Under the pieces are notes generated by a model. The model made no database searches. It saw only the letters and a list, made by a program, of their open reading frames with translations, and was not told the origin of the DNA. This document shows, piece by piece, positions 51,674 to 62,098 of a stretch of DNA of 64,000 bases (positions are counted from its first letter, which is position 1; each line of letters begins with the position of its first letter). The stretch spans positions 16,289 to 80,288 of the forward strand of contig JBHJNL010000138.1 of NCBI GenBank assembly GCA_050330855.1, given 5' to 3'. The position numbers and the translations under genes are program-made. Source of the stretch: RCC1774 sp050330855. GTDB taxonomy: Bacteria > Cyanobacteriota > Cyanobacteriia > Thermosynechococcales > Thermosynechococcaceae.

Positions 51674-52858
51674 TTATCTACGTCGCATTTGCTTACTAAC
51701 CATTTTGCGAGAAAAACGCATCTTGAGCGCAGCCTTTTCGGACCAATCTTGGAGGAGTTGGTAAAATAGCCTGCGATCATCAGCCTGGAGAACGGCCACT
51801 TGGTCGGCGGTTTCAATCACGTAGGGATAGCCGCCCCCAATGATAATTTCACCTCGAATGTAGTCCAACATGTTTGCGAATTTCCCGTCATCGACAATCC
51901 AGCGCGGAAACTCTAAACGCACAGGCATATTGCCGTTGGCTTTCATGTAGAGAAATGCGATCGCATCTCGCTGCTCTTCATACTGACCCAAAATCCCTTG
52001 CCCCCAGGCATCCCCCGGCCTAGCGCAGGAGAAAACAGGGGTGCGATCGCCCCAGCTCATTCCCACTCCTAACAATTGGGCATCATTGAGCAGCGTTGTT
52101 TCTGGCAGCACCTCTAAACACTGGAGCATCTGCAAGACATCGCAGGCTTGGGACGTGTCGATGTAGCCCACCACCGGAACCCGATATTGCTCACTGGCCC
52201 GCAGTAAATTCACCATCTGTTGGGCGTAGAACGCTCGACACTCTAGATCAAATGCCTCTGCAAAGGTGACCACGAGAGAGCCATCAAAAAACACGAGACA
52301 ATCATCACAGCTTGGGTGGTTCTCCATGAACTCAATAATGCGCTCCACCTCCATTTGAAAACGGCGCATACTGACCTGACGATCTAAGGGGCGACCATTG
52401 CGCTGGATCTGCAGCTCGGTGGGGGTCATCACCGTGAGGCGAATATCTTTTTGATAGTTCCCAGCACTTGAATGGGCGTTTTGAAACCAGCCCACCTGCA
52501 CCAGCGCGACAGGGGGTGAAACCTCTTTACTAGGGAATACTTGGGAGCCGTCTACGGCAAAGGTGGTCACGCCAGTCAGGCGCTCTCGCACCCACTCTAA
52601 GCTGTGTTCGCGGTTAACCCACTGCAGCCCCGAAGCGATCTGCCAGTTTTTGGAAGCACCCAACGATTCTAAGGGGCGAGCGCCGGGATGGTCGTAGTCA
52701 GACAGGAGGTCGGCAATCTCACCATCGGTCTTCGTTGAAACCTTCTGCAGCGCTCGGCGGTAGGCTTGGTAGACCTGCCGTGTTTGACTCGAAAAGTCAG
52801 TGAATTCCGACCGCTTTTGGTCGAGAACCTGCATCAACTCAGCGGACTTCAGCGGCAT
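51674..52858 (-). CDS. NurA-domain protein
   Basis: A 394-residue protein with a NurA nuclease-like domain. NurA is a 5'-3' nuclease that works with the HerA helicase in archaeal double-strand break repair. The first catalytic Asp lies in FAVDGSQVFPS (~97-107) and CLVFFDGSLVV (~197-207) supplies another acidic residue. No herA-like gene is nearby. It is upstream of cphA on the same strand, with 362 bases between them, so probably a separate transcript. Family call is moderately strong; nuclease activity is not proven. Confidence 0.82.
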   Translation of the reverse strand: MPLKSAELMQVLDQKRSEFTDFSSQTRQVYQAYRRALQKVSTKTDGEIADLLSDYDHPGARPLESLGASKNWQIASGLQWVNREHSLEWVRERLTGVTTFAVDGSQVFPSKEVSPPVALVQVGWFQNAHSSAGNYQKDIRLTVMTPTELQIQRNGRPLDRQVSMRRFQMEVERIIEFMENHPSCDDCLVFFDGSLVVTFAEAFDLECRAFYAQQMVNLLRASEQYRVPVVGYIDTSQACDVLQMLQCLEVLPETTLLNDAQLLGVGMSWGDRTPVFSCARPGDAWGQGILGQYEEQRDAIAFLYMKANGNMPVRLEFPRWIVDDGKFANMLDYIRGEIIIGGGYPYVIETADQVAVLQADDRRLFYQLLQDWSEKAALKMRFSRKMVSKQMRRR

Positions 52859-53090
52859 AGCATTTGATTTCTATACAGGATTTCGGAGTTATAAGAAGCT
52901 GATGGACATTGCTCTGCAGCTTTATGACCCACACCTTCAAGCAATCACCCCCTAAAATAGCGTGTCTACGGCGTTTATGCATGGAAGTTGACGACATAGA
53001 TGCCTCTTCTTAGCCTTTACTCCAAAACCAATCCCATGGACCGAGCAGAGATTTGTAAACTATAGGCTGAAAGATATCTTCCTCACTCCT

Positions 53091-53249
53091 ATGTCTTTAA
53101 ATGCTGAAGCCAAAGCAGAACCGACTCAAACAACAACTCCTCCAGATAACAGCCAGGACTGTGAACCCATTTTGTGCCCTCATTGTCGGCGTACTGCAAC
53201 CAACGGCATCAAGTGCCAAGGCATCTGTATCGCAGATAGTGACTACTGA
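53091..53249 (+). CDS. 52-residue zinc-finger-like small protein
   Basis: An ATG at 53091 opens a 52-residue protein ending at TGA 53249. The first ~22 residues are polar and Thr/Pro-rich. Then come CEPILCPHCRRTATNGIKC and GICIADSDY. Six cysteines (C24, C29, C32, C42, C46 and a His at 31) give CPHC...C...C, a likely single zinc-binding fold. It is clearly protein-like and I believe similar small proteins exist in other cyanobacteria, but I cannot confirm it. It lies 122 bases before the isocitrate dehydrogenase gene. Confidence 0.65.
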   Translation: MSLNAEAKAEPTQTTTPPDNSQDCEPILCPHCRRTATNGIKCQGICIADSDY

Positions 53250-53371
53250 TACATAACGCGAAGATCTTGCTTCTGATACTAGAGCTAGCGAGTAAAATTT
53301 GAATTGCTCGTTGCGCCAGCGGGCGCTCTTGGCCTGTCTTAGTTTTGACCCATAGATCTCTAGAGAACGAT

Positions 53372-55624
53372 ATGACCGATCCAAGCTCTAAAATTATCTA
53401 CACGCTCACCGATGAAGCCCCTGCGCTCGCAACTTACTCCTTGCTCCCGATTATTCAGGTGTTTACGAAGGCTGCCCATGTTGCCATTGAAACCAGCGAC
53501 ATTTCATTAGCGGGACGGATCATCGCTAATTTCCCGGAAGGACTCACTGAAGCACAACGACTGCCCGATACCCTGACTCAGTTAGGTGAACTGGCAAAGA
53601 CGCCAGCGGCAAACATCATTAAGCTACCCAATATCAGCGCTTCGGTGCCTCAACTAATGGCGGCAATTCAGGAGCTACAGGAGCAAGGGTATGACATCCC
53701 TGATTATCCGGCAGATCCTAAAGACGACCAGGAAGCATCGATTAAGGTCCGGTATGGCAAGGTGCTTGGCAGTGCGGTCAACCCCGTTTTGCGAGAGGGC
53801 AATTCGGATCGGCGGGTGGCAGCGGCAGTCAAGCAAGATGCCCAAAAGAATCCCCATTCGGTCGGGGCGTGGACGGCTGACTCCAGATCCCATGTGGCTC
53901 ACATGGACAGGGGTGACTTCTATGGTACTGAGCAATCGGTGGTCATTGAGCAAGCGGGCAACGTGAGCATTGAACTCGTTGCTGAGGATGGCTCCACAAC
54001 GGTTTTAAAAGAAAAAACGGCTGTTTTAGACGGTGAAGTAATTGACGCAGCCGTGATGAGTGTGAAGGCACTGCAGGCCTTTTATGAGCAAGCGATTAAG
54101 GCCGCGAAGGAAGAGGACATTTTGCTGTCGCTTCATGTTAAAGCGACGATGATGAAGGTGTCTGATCCCATTTTGTTTGGGCACGCGGTCACTATCTACT
54201 ACAAGGATGTGTTTGATAAATATGCTGACACCTTTGCCGAGCTGGGCGTGAACCCCAATAACGGTCTCGGTGATGTCTATGCAAAAATCCAGATACTCTC
54301 TGAAGACCTACGAGATGCGATCGCAACCGATCTAAAAGCCACTGATGAGCACCGACCCAAACTGGCAATGGTGAATTCAGATAAAGGCATTACAAACCTC
54401 CATGTCCCTAGCGACGTAATTATTGATGCTTCGATGGCGGCTTCGATTCGCACCTCTGGCAAAATGTGGGGACCAGATGGCAAGCCCCACGATACCAAAG
54501 CCATGATTCCAGATCGCTGCTATGCCACGATGTACCAAGAATGCATCACATTTTGCCAAGAACAGGGTGCCTTTGATGTGACGACGATGGGGAATGTTGC
54601 CAACGTAGGCTTAATGGCCCAAAAGGCTGAAGAATACGGCTCCCATGATAAAACCTTTGAGATCCCAGCCAATGGGACCGTTCGGGTCGTTGATGGGAAA
54701 GGGCAAGCCCTGCTAGAACATGCCGTTGAGCAAGGCGATATTTGGCGCATGTGCCAAACCAAGGATTTACCCATTCAAGATTGGGTGAAACTGGCCGTCA
54801 ACCGTGCCCGAGCCACAGGCTGTCCCACGATCTTTTGGTTGGATGGACATCGTGCCCACGATGCGAACTTAATCGAGAAGGTAAATCAATATCTGTCTGA
54901 TCACGACACCACGGGGCTGAACCTCAAAATTTTGCCCCCCGTGGCAGCAATGCGCTTCACCTGTGAGCAGATCAAAGCTGGCAAAGACGTGATTTCGGTC
55001 ACGGGCAACGTTCTCAGAGACTACCTGACGGATCTATTCCCGATTTTAGAATTGGGAACCAGCGCCAAAATGCTTTCGATTGTGCCGTTACTGGCGGGTG
55101 GCGGTTTATTTGAAACAGGGGCAGGGGGGTCTGCGCCTAAGCATGTTCAGCAATTTCTAGAGGAAGGGCACCTGCGCTGGGATTCTTTAGGGGAGTTTTT
55201 GGCGCTGGCGGTCACCCTCGAAGAGGTGGGATCTAAGACGAACAATGAGAGTGTTCTGGTTCTAGCGAAGGCTCTCCATCAAGCCAACAGCAAATATTTA
55301 GAACAGGGTAAATCTCCAGCTCGTAAAGTCAACGAGTTAGACAATCGTGGCAGTCATTTCTATCTAGCGCTGTATTGGGCACAGGCCCTCGCTCAGCAAG
55401 ACCAGGATGCAGCACTGAAAACTCAATTTGCGAAGCTGGCACAGCATCTCAGCGAGCATGAAGAGGCGATTGTGGGTGAACTGAACGCAGCCCAGGGCGA
55501 TCCGGTTGATATTGGGGGGTATTACCATCCTGATGCTGAGAAAACCAGTAAGGCTATGCGTCCCAGCACCACGCTCAATACGGTGCTAACGGCGTATCTT
55601 TCCGAGGTGGCATCAGTAACATAG
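53372..55624 (+). CDS. icd: Monomeric NADP-dependent isocitrate dehydrogenase
   Basis: Oxidatively decarboxylates isocitrate to 2-oxoglutarate, the carbon skeleton for ammonium assimilation. The protein is 750 residues, the size of the monomeric (IDH-II) family, not the ~475-residue homodimeric type common in cyanobacteria. The start at 53372 (MTDPSSKIIYTLTDEAPALA) matches the family. An in-frame ATG at 53345 would add nine residues. Motifs SDRRVAAAVK, KATMMKVSDPILFGH, IDASMAASIRTSGKMWG and WLDGHRAHD are family-typical. It seems to be monocistronic. Confidence 0.95.
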   Translation: MTDPSSKIIYTLTDEAPALATYSLLPIIQVFTKAAHVAIETSDISLAGRIIANFPEGLTEAQRLPDTLTQLGELAKTPAANIIKLPNISASVPQLMAAIQELQEQGYDIPDYPADPKDDQEASIKVRYGKVLGSAVNPVLREGNSDRRVAAAVKQDAQKNPHSVGAWTADSRSHVAHMDRGDFYGTEQSVVIEQAGNVSIELVAEDGSTTVLKEKTAVLDGEVIDAAVMSVKALQAFYEQAIKAAKEEDILLSLHVKATMMKVSDPILFGHAVTIYYKDVFDKYADTFAELGVNPNNGLGDVYAKIQILSEDLRDAIATDLKATDEHRPKLAMVNSDKGITNLHVPSDVIIDASMAASIRTSGKMWGPDGKPHDTKAMIPDRCYATMYQECITFCQEQGAFDVTTMGNVANVGLMAQKAEEYGSHDKTFEIPANGTVRVVDGKGQALLEHAVEQGDIWRMCQTKDLPIQDWVKLAVNRARATGCPTIFWLDGHRAHDANLIEKVNQYLSDHDTTGLNLKILPPVAAMRFTCEQIKAGKDVISVTGNVLRDYLTDLFPILELGTSAKMLSIVPLLAGGGLFETGAGGSAPKHVQQFLEEGHLRWDSLGEFLALAVTLEEVGSKTNNESVLVLAKALHQANSKYLEQGKSPARKVNELDNRGSHFYLALYWAQALAQQDQDAALKTQFAKLAQHLSEHEEAIVGELNAAQGDPVDIGGYYHPDAEKTSKAMRPSTTLNTVLTAYLSEVASVT

Positions 55625-55776
55625 ACATAATTGTTTGCATTTTCTGATGTGATGGCCAAGGCCAATCTCTGATAGGTTTCTGCCTTGCTATTGATTACTG
55701 TGCAATGATCCCCGCCCTCACCGTCAATTGATGCGGCGTACAATAGTCGTTGATCTGAACGTGTGGGGGCAACAGT

Positions 55777-56433
55777 ATGGAGTTATCAGAACTGGAAGCC
55801 TGTCTTGATAGTCCTGATCCCCAATGTCGCATGAGGGCTATTGCCGGGCTGCGTGACTATGAGCCAGAGCAGGCGGTGCCGCTGCTCAAACGCCGGATAT
55901 ATGATGATCGATTCATGATTCGCGCCTTGGTTGCGGCAGGGTTAGGCCATAAACGCAACCCAGAGGGGTTTGAGGTACTGCTCACCCTCATTGGCCGAGA
56001 AACAGATTACAACGTGATCGCTGAAGCCGCCAATTCTTTGTCTAAATTTGGGTCGCAGGCAATTCCCCATTTAGTGAAAATTTTTGAGCAACAGTCTCAT
56101 TGGCTGGTGCGTATCAGCATTCTCGCGGGCATGGAAGATATTGATAGCCCCGAAACCCTTTTGCATCTGTGTCGTTTAGGTCTGAGCGGTGATAACCCTA
56201 CGGTAAAAGAAGCTGCGATCGCAAACATAGCTCGGCTCAAGGGAACCGCCACAATGGCAGAGGCCGTGGAACTCGTCTGCCAACTTGCCACAGACAGCAA
56301 CGCATCGATTCGGGCACAGGCCGCGAGACTACTGAGACACCTAGGCGGTTCACAGGCAGAAACGGCTCTCAATGAACTAAGGCAGGATCGCGATGCTCAG
56401 GTTGTGAAGGCGGTCTTGGAAGGATTGCTCTAG
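55777..56433 (+). CDS. HEAT-repeat (PBS-lyase-like) protein
   Basis: A 218-residue all-helical protein built of about six HEAT-type repeats (for example MRAIAGLRDYEPEQAVPLLK, then IRALVAAGLGHKRNPEGFEV and IRAQAARLLRHLGGSQAETA). The family includes phycobilin lyase subunits CpcE/CpcF and NblB, but the sequence alone does not show which. Some cyanobacterial members act in phycobilisome assembly or breakdown. No phycobiliprotein gene is nearby, so a scaffold role is as likely. Confidence 0.87.
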   Translation: MELSELEACLDSPDPQCRMRAIAGLRDYEPEQAVPLLKRRIYDDRFMIRALVAAGLGHKRNPEGFEVLLTLIGRETDYNVIAEAANSLSKFGSQAIPHLVKIFEQQSHWLVRISILAGMEDIDSPETLLHLCRLGLSGDNPTVKEAAIANIARLKGTATMAEAVELVCQLATDSNASIRAQAARLLRHLGGSQAETALNELRQDRDAQVVKAVLEGLL

Positions 56434-56454
56434 ACCTAAAGGGTTAGAGATATT

Positions 56455-57033
56455 CTAATTCGACGTTCTGAATAGATAGGCCCCATAACCAACCACCTCT
56501 CTTGCCACCGAATAGATATCTCGGATCTCGAAAAAATCAGCATGAGCAGCATATACAGGGGATAGACCCATCTGCTGAAAGGCTAGGCGAGTGCGCGGAA
56601 CATGAAAATATTGCGAGATCACAAGAGCGCTACTCCAGTCATTCTTTTGCATGATCTGTGCTGCATTTTTTGCCGTGAGGGCTGTGGTCAGCCCTTGGCT
56701 ATCGAGATAGATCTGCAGGGCGGGTACACCTTGATCAATAAGGTACTGCTTCATTACCACCGCTTCATCGAACCCCTCTGCCCCCAGCCCGCCGCTGACA
56801 ATAATGTGGGAAAACATCCCTTGCTCAAAAAGCTGCACCGCCTTATCGAGCCTTGCCCGGAGCCGATCTGAGGGCTGACCGTTTGTTTCAACCTTATTGC
56901 CCAGCACCACCCCGACATCGGCTCGATGAATGTCGTCATTTAAGCCGCTACCCACGATCAATAATGCAAAAAGCATGAAGACACTCGCGGTACCAGCGGC
57001 GATACCCGCAAGAACGTTTAAACCTTTCTGCAT
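56455..57033 (-). CDS. YdcF/SanA-like (DUF218) protein
   Basis: A ~192-residue protein. An N-terminal membrane anchor (~9-31, AGIAAGTASVFMLFALLIVGSG) is followed by the DUF218 domain with ADVGVVLGNKV, the middle IIVSGG and YFHVPRTRLAF near the end. Such proteins sit at the cytoplasmic membrane and are linked to envelope integrity. The ATG at 57033 is chosen; one three codons upstream (57042) is equivalent. The 60-residue gene lies just upstream on the same strand, 17 bases away. Confidence 0.85.
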   Translation of the reverse strand: MQKGLNVLAGIAAGTASVFMLFALLIVGSGLNDDIHRADVGVVLGNKVETNGQPSDRLRARLDKAVQLFEQGMFSHIIVSGGLGAEGFDEAVVMKQYLIDQGVPALQIYLDSQGLTTALTAKNAAQIMQKNDWSSALVISQYFHVPRTRLAFQQMGLSPVYAAHADFFEIRDIYSVAREVVGYGAYLFRTSN

Positions 57034-57059
57034 CGTGATCACAGCCCCTTTAACCGCGG

Positions 57060-57242
57060 TTAATTATTCCGCGCAGGCGGCTTTGCGTCCTTGGTCACCA
57101 CGCCACCGACATCGCGAGCGGCATCCTCTGCCACATCCCAGTTGATGACCTGGGTAAAGTATGACCACAGTGGTACACCCGCATGGCTAATGAACGCAGA
57201 GGCAACGGCACCTAAACCAAAGTAAAAAATATTCCTAATCAT
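57060..57242 (-). CDS. Small single-span membrane protein
   Basis: A 60-residue protein with a membrane helix at about 4-29 (NIFYFGLGAVASAFISHAGV) and a short polar tail (KDAKPPARNN). It precedes the YdcF gene by 17 bases on the same strand, so they are likely co-transcribed. The position supports it being real. Function unknown. Confidence 0.6.
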   Translation of the reverse strand: MIRNIFYFGLGAVASAFISHAGVPLWSYFTQVINWDVAEDAARDVGGVVTKDAKPPARNN

Positions 57243-57592
57243 AGAGACTGAACCTCATCAACACGATTGAGTATATGGGGTGATCATGATGACGACGGGA
57301 GTTGACAAGCCGTTCCGCTGAAGAGATCGATTGGGTTGAGGTCGGGGCACAATAAAAATAACAAGACAGAGACATTATTGCTCTATAAATCACTCTCCTC
57401 ACCGAAAATAAGCCCTCAAGCAGTCTCAACAGATAGGTTAGAGACTGTTTTTATTTTGCATCAAGCACAACTCCGACTCACCCGACTTTTAAGGGCGGCA
57501 AGACCCGACCTTCGCCGACTGACGAGGCTCTATGGTACTGACTAAGCTAGGCACAGCAGCCATCAAGACTGCTTCCATCGCTGAGGAACGTT
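57243..57592. other. Gene-free region with a possible small-RNA locus
   Basis: 350 bases between the divergent small membrane-protein gene and ferritin-like gene. It holds a plus-strand terminator (57421-57457) with no gene in front of it, preceded by a small hairpin and an unstructured CTCTCCTCACCG segment. See findings. A 69-codon frame crossing it is unsupported. Confidence 0.55.
57421..57457 (+). terminator. Intrinsic terminator without an upstream gene
   Basis: CAGTCTC (57421-57427) pairs perfectly with GAGACTG (57441-57447) around a 13-base loop, and is followed by TTTTATTTT. This is a textbook Rho-independent terminator on the + strand. The region upstream on that strand carries no coding sequence. 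Confidence 0.75.
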
Positions 57593-58552
57593 ATGAATGC
57601 AGCTTCATTAACTCGTCCGCTGGGGACGACAACACCCAAGCAACATCCCTATCTCCTGCAGGTGCTAAATAATATCGGGGCTATTGTCAATCAATATCTA
57701 ACGGATGCAATATTATGCGATCGCATCCAAGACCTGCCCCAACAATTCGAGACCCCACAGGTGCGTCGATGGGGAACCCTTGACTGGCAGAACATCGACG
57801 CGGCCCAAATTGTCGGCATCGACCCCCTGATTTTCATTGCGATCTTAGCCGGTAGCGTTGACACTGAACTGCCCATTCGCGGCTACACCCAAACCAGTCG
57901 TCAGTATTTAGAAAAAATACACACACCGATGGCTCGATTTGTGGGCGGTGCGGTTGACGAGAAGGGTTGCCTAATCGAAGCGGGCCTGTGGGAAAAAGAA
58001 GAGCGCCAACATGCTCCCGCTCTGCAGCGAGTCTATACCCAACTCACTGGGTTAAAGCTGAGGCCGATTCACCACGAACCGAGAGCCTATCAGCCCACAG
58101 GAGATTTTCGCCAAGACCTTTATCATCACGGATTGCATCGGGTGGCCACAGAATATGGGGCCACCTGTTTGTATCTTTGGCTGATGGCCCATTCCACGGG
58201 GGCGCTGCAGGCGGTATTGGCAGAGCTGCTGCGCGACGAAATCAACCACATGACGAAGTTCTGGGGCTTTGGCCTCTGGGCTTACCCCGATTCTTCAGCC
58301 TGGACGGTGCTGAAAACGCTGGCCGGAACTGCGGTGGAAAAGCTGTTCCGTCGCCGTGACGCTCACGGTAGTTTGATACATACCCTCCGACGGATGGCTC
58401 AGGTACTGCACTGGTCGGCCTGGTCTTGGGGCAACAAGCTCACCTTTCTATGGACCTTTGCCATCGTGCTATGGCGATTGTGGAGCTGGAGTCGGCGTTT
58501 GCCACCCGATTATTTAGAGTCGCTGCTGGGGCGTTCGGCTAAGAGAGCTTGA
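57593..58552 (+). CDS. Ferritin-like (di-iron) protein of unknown function
   Basis: A 319-residue protein with helical regions carrying two possible di-iron motifs: KEERQHAPAL (ExxH, ~133-142) and RDEINHMTKF (ExxH, ~214-223). An earlier Glu is at GSVDTELPIRG (~90). The C-terminal ~50 residues include a hydrophobic segment (LTFLWTFAIVLWRLWSW), a possible membrane attachment. It resembles acyl-carrier desaturases and other ferritin-fold oxidases. Function not known. It stands alone. Confidence 0.78.
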   Translation: MNAASLTRPLGTTTPKQHPYLLQVLNNIGAIVNQYLTDAILCDRIQDLPQQFETPQVRRWGTLDWQNIDAAQIVGIDPLIFIAILAGSVDTELPIRGYTQTSRQYLEKIHTPMARFVGGAVDEKGCLIEAGLWEKEERQHAPALQRVYTQLTGLKLRPIHHEPRAYQPTGDFRQDLYHHGLHRVATEYGATCLYLWLMAHSTGALQAVLAELLRDEINHMTKFWGFGLWAYPDSSAWTVLKTLAGTAVEKLFRRRDAHGSLIHTLRRMAQVLHWSAWSWGNKLTFLWTFAIVLWRLWSWSRRLPPDYLESLLGRSAKRA

Positions 58553-58701
58553 AGCCGATACTGTAGATGCAAGTCTTGAATAGCCTCAAAGGCTTTGCAC
58601 TGCCCCCCGGCCTCCCAGCGGAAAAGGCAAAACGTCCGGATCAGTGCTTCAGGGCTTAGATCGCTTTGCACAATCAAGATTTAATCAACCCACTCAAAAC
58701 T

Positions 58702-59457
58702 ATGACTGCTCAAGATTTTTCAACCTTACCTGCAGACCTCAATCCCCAGTGCTTGCCTCAGCACGTCGCTGTGATTATGGATGGCAATGGCCGTTGGGCC
58801 ACTCGCCAGGGCTTTCCCCGTGTGGCAGGGCACCGGCAGGGAGCACGAACGCTGAAATCTTTGCTGCGCTGCTGTAAAGATTGGGGCATTCCAACCCTGA
58901 CGGCCTATGCCTTCTCGACAGAGAACTGGCGACGGCCCACCGAAGAGGTGGATTTTTTGATGCTGCTCTTTGAACGACTTTTACAACAAGAACTGAATGA
59001 AATGAACCGCGAAGGGGTTCGCATTTCTTTCATTGGAGATACGACGGCCTTAGCGCCGCCCCTGCAGCGACAGATTGAACGAGCGACGGCAGCCACGGCA
59101 GCAAATCAAGCCGTTCATTTGGTGGTAGCGGTCAATTACGGCAGTCGATTAGAGATGGTTCATGCTTGCCAGCACATTGCCGAGCAGGTTCGACAGGGCC
59201 ACTTAGAGCCATCACAAATTACCGAAGACGTTCTGGGACAGCATCTCTACACAGGGACGGTGCCTGACCCTGATTTATTGATTCGCACCAGCGGGGAAAC
59301 GCGGCTCAGCAACTATTTGCTCTGGCAGTTGGCTTACACCGAACTGTACTTTACTGAGACACTATGGCCTGATTTTGATCGAGCGGCCTTCCATGAAGCG
59401 CTAAAGCATTATGAAGGACGCGATCGCAGGTTCGGTCAGGTCCAACTGTCTGCATAG
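58702..59457 (+). CDS. uppS: Undecaprenyl (isoprenyl) diphosphate synthase, cis type
   Basis: Elongates farnesyl diphosphate with isopentenyl units to make the lipid carrier for cell-wall synthesis. HVAVIMDGNGRWA has catalytic Asp27. RHxxG-type binding is seen in GHRQGARTLK, and SGETRLSNYLLWQLAYTELYF is the family signature. The ATG at 58702 is chosen (251 residues). An upstream TTG at 58666 would add 12 residues. Confidence 0.95.
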   Translation: MTAQDFSTLPADLNPQCLPQHVAVIMDGNGRWATRQGFPRVAGHRQGARTLKSLLRCCKDWGIPTLTAYAFSTENWRRPTEEVDFLMLLFERLLQQELNEMNREGVRISFIGDTTALAPPLQRQIERATAATAANQAVHLVVAVNYGSRLEMVHACQHIAEQVRQGHLEPSQITEDVLGQHLYTGTVPDPDLLIRTSGETRLSNYLLWQLAYTELYFTETLWPDFDRAAFHEALKHYEGRDRRFGQVQLSA

Positions 59458-59577
59458 AGTGCGGCAAGGGTTGACTTATGACGGAATGAGCGTATTCTAC
59501 CCACAACGGGAACGATAGGTTTGGTTCACTGGGTGACTAAATCACAGTCACCGTTTGTTCTAAACTGATTTCGACCC

Positions 59578-60753
59578 ATGGCTATTCGTTTGCGATCGCA
59601 ATCCAGTCAGCTTCCTACACTTTACCAGAGGCTGGGCTTACCGTTGCTAATCATGATCGCACTGCTGCCGTTACCAGCCCTGGGACAGGTGAAGCCCCAC
59701 GCAGCTCTAGAACACTTACAAGATGCTTGCCCACCGCCTCGCAACACACCGGCCTCTAATCCAAGCAAAAATCCAGACCCGATTTCGGTGCAGTATAAAA
59801 CCGAAAATTTTGTCACCCGTCAGCCGATAGAACGACAGGTGATCGCCGATTTATATTTACCCGCACGCCTGCAGCCGAAGACACCTGTGTTAGTAATGTC
59901 GCCGGGATGGGGCAGTCATTACAAAGAATATGACGCTTTAGCCCGCAGTTTTACCGCCCATCAATTTGTCGTGGTCATTGTCAATCATCCCGGCAGCAAT
60001 GAGGCTCAAAAGCAAGCAGTCTGTCACGGTAAAGCCACGGCCTTGGTCGACGCCAATGAGTTTATTTATCGCTCTGTTGATGTTAAACAAGTTCTCAATC
60101 AGTTAGAGACCCTCAATCGAAAGCACTATCGAGGCCGTTTGAACCTCAAGCAGGTCGGCATCTATGGCTATTCGTTAGGGGGCATTACGGCGCTCACTCT
60201 AGCCGGGGCACAGTTTGACTTTGCCCAGCTCCATCGTGACTGCCTCTCACAGAAACCCTCCAGCAATCTTTCCCTCACTGTTCTGTGTCTGGCGCGGAAA
60301 CTTCCACAGCAGGACTATAGGCTAAAGGATAAGCGGATTAAGGCCGTGTTCCTAGTGAATCCGGTCAGCGCCAGCATTTTTGGATCGGAGGGCTTAAAGA
60401 CAATTAAAGCCCCTGTTTTCTGGATGGCGGGGGATTCAGACTTAGTGACACCGCTGGCATCGGAGCATTTGCCCTCGTTTGAGGCGTTAGGAACAGAGTC
60501 TAAGTATCTTGCGATCGCACAGGGTGCGGCCCACATCGACTGGAATATTGGCCCTGAAAGTCTGCAAACCTACCTGAAGACCTTTGGCCTTGCCTTTTTT
60601 CAGATGTACGTTGCAAACCATTCAGAATACGGTACACAGCTAACGTCATCCTATGCACAGCAGATGAGTAGCAGTGCCTTTCCTTTAAAGCTATCAACGG
60701 TATTGCTGAACCAAGATGATAGCCAGACGGCAGCCCTAAAGCATCTGAAATAA
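59578..60753 (+). CDS. Secreted alpha/beta hydrolase
   Basis: A 391-residue protein with an N-terminal signal (~19-38, LGLPLLIMIALLPLPALGQ). The alpha/beta hydrolase core has VLVMSPGWGSHYKEYDALAR with the oxyanion HG-like motif, a nucleophile in GYSLGG (~197-202), the acid in AGDSDLVTP (~282-290) and the histidine at AAHIDW (~320-325). This resembles PAF acetylhydrolase/dienelactone hydrolase types. It should act in the periplasm or outside. Substrate unknown. Confidence 0.85.
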   Translation: MAIRLRSQSSQLPTLYQRLGLPLLIMIALLPLPALGQVKPHAALEHLQDACPPPRNTPASNPSKNPDPISVQYKTENFVTRQPIERQVIADLYLPARLQPKTPVLVMSPGWGSHYKEYDALARSFTAHQFVVVIVNHPGSNEAQKQAVCHGKATALVDANEFIYRSVDVKQVLNQLETLNRKHYRGRLNLKQVGIYGYSLGGITALTLAGAQFDFAQLHRDCLSQKPSSNLSLTVLCLARKLPQQDYRLKDKRIKAVFLVNPVSASIFGSEGLKTIKAPVFWMAGDSDLVTPLASEHLPSFEALGTESKYLAIAQGAAHIDWNIGPESLQTYLKTFGLAFFQMYVANHSEYGTQLTSSYAQQMSSSAFPLKLSTVLLNQDDSQTAALKHLK

Positions 60754-60865
60754 TCTCATTCTCTCTGCTTGCAAACTTTTGAAGCCAAAGAGTGTCTGAG
60801 CTAAAGACATCTCAATCATCCACTTGTAGGCAAAGAGATTGCAGTATGATCGGGGTACTGTCTAA

Positions 60866-62098
<1,233 letters not shown>

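Noticed and set aside
53238..53255. Weak NtcA-like site (GTG-N8-TAC) near the icd promoter.
   Set aside because: It has a mismatch in the left half (GTG for GTA) and overlaps the stop of the 52-residue gene.
57336..57545. 69-codon plus-strand frame across the orphan terminator.
   Set aside because: It runs through a strong terminator hairpin and looks like random coding; the non-coding RNA reading fits better.
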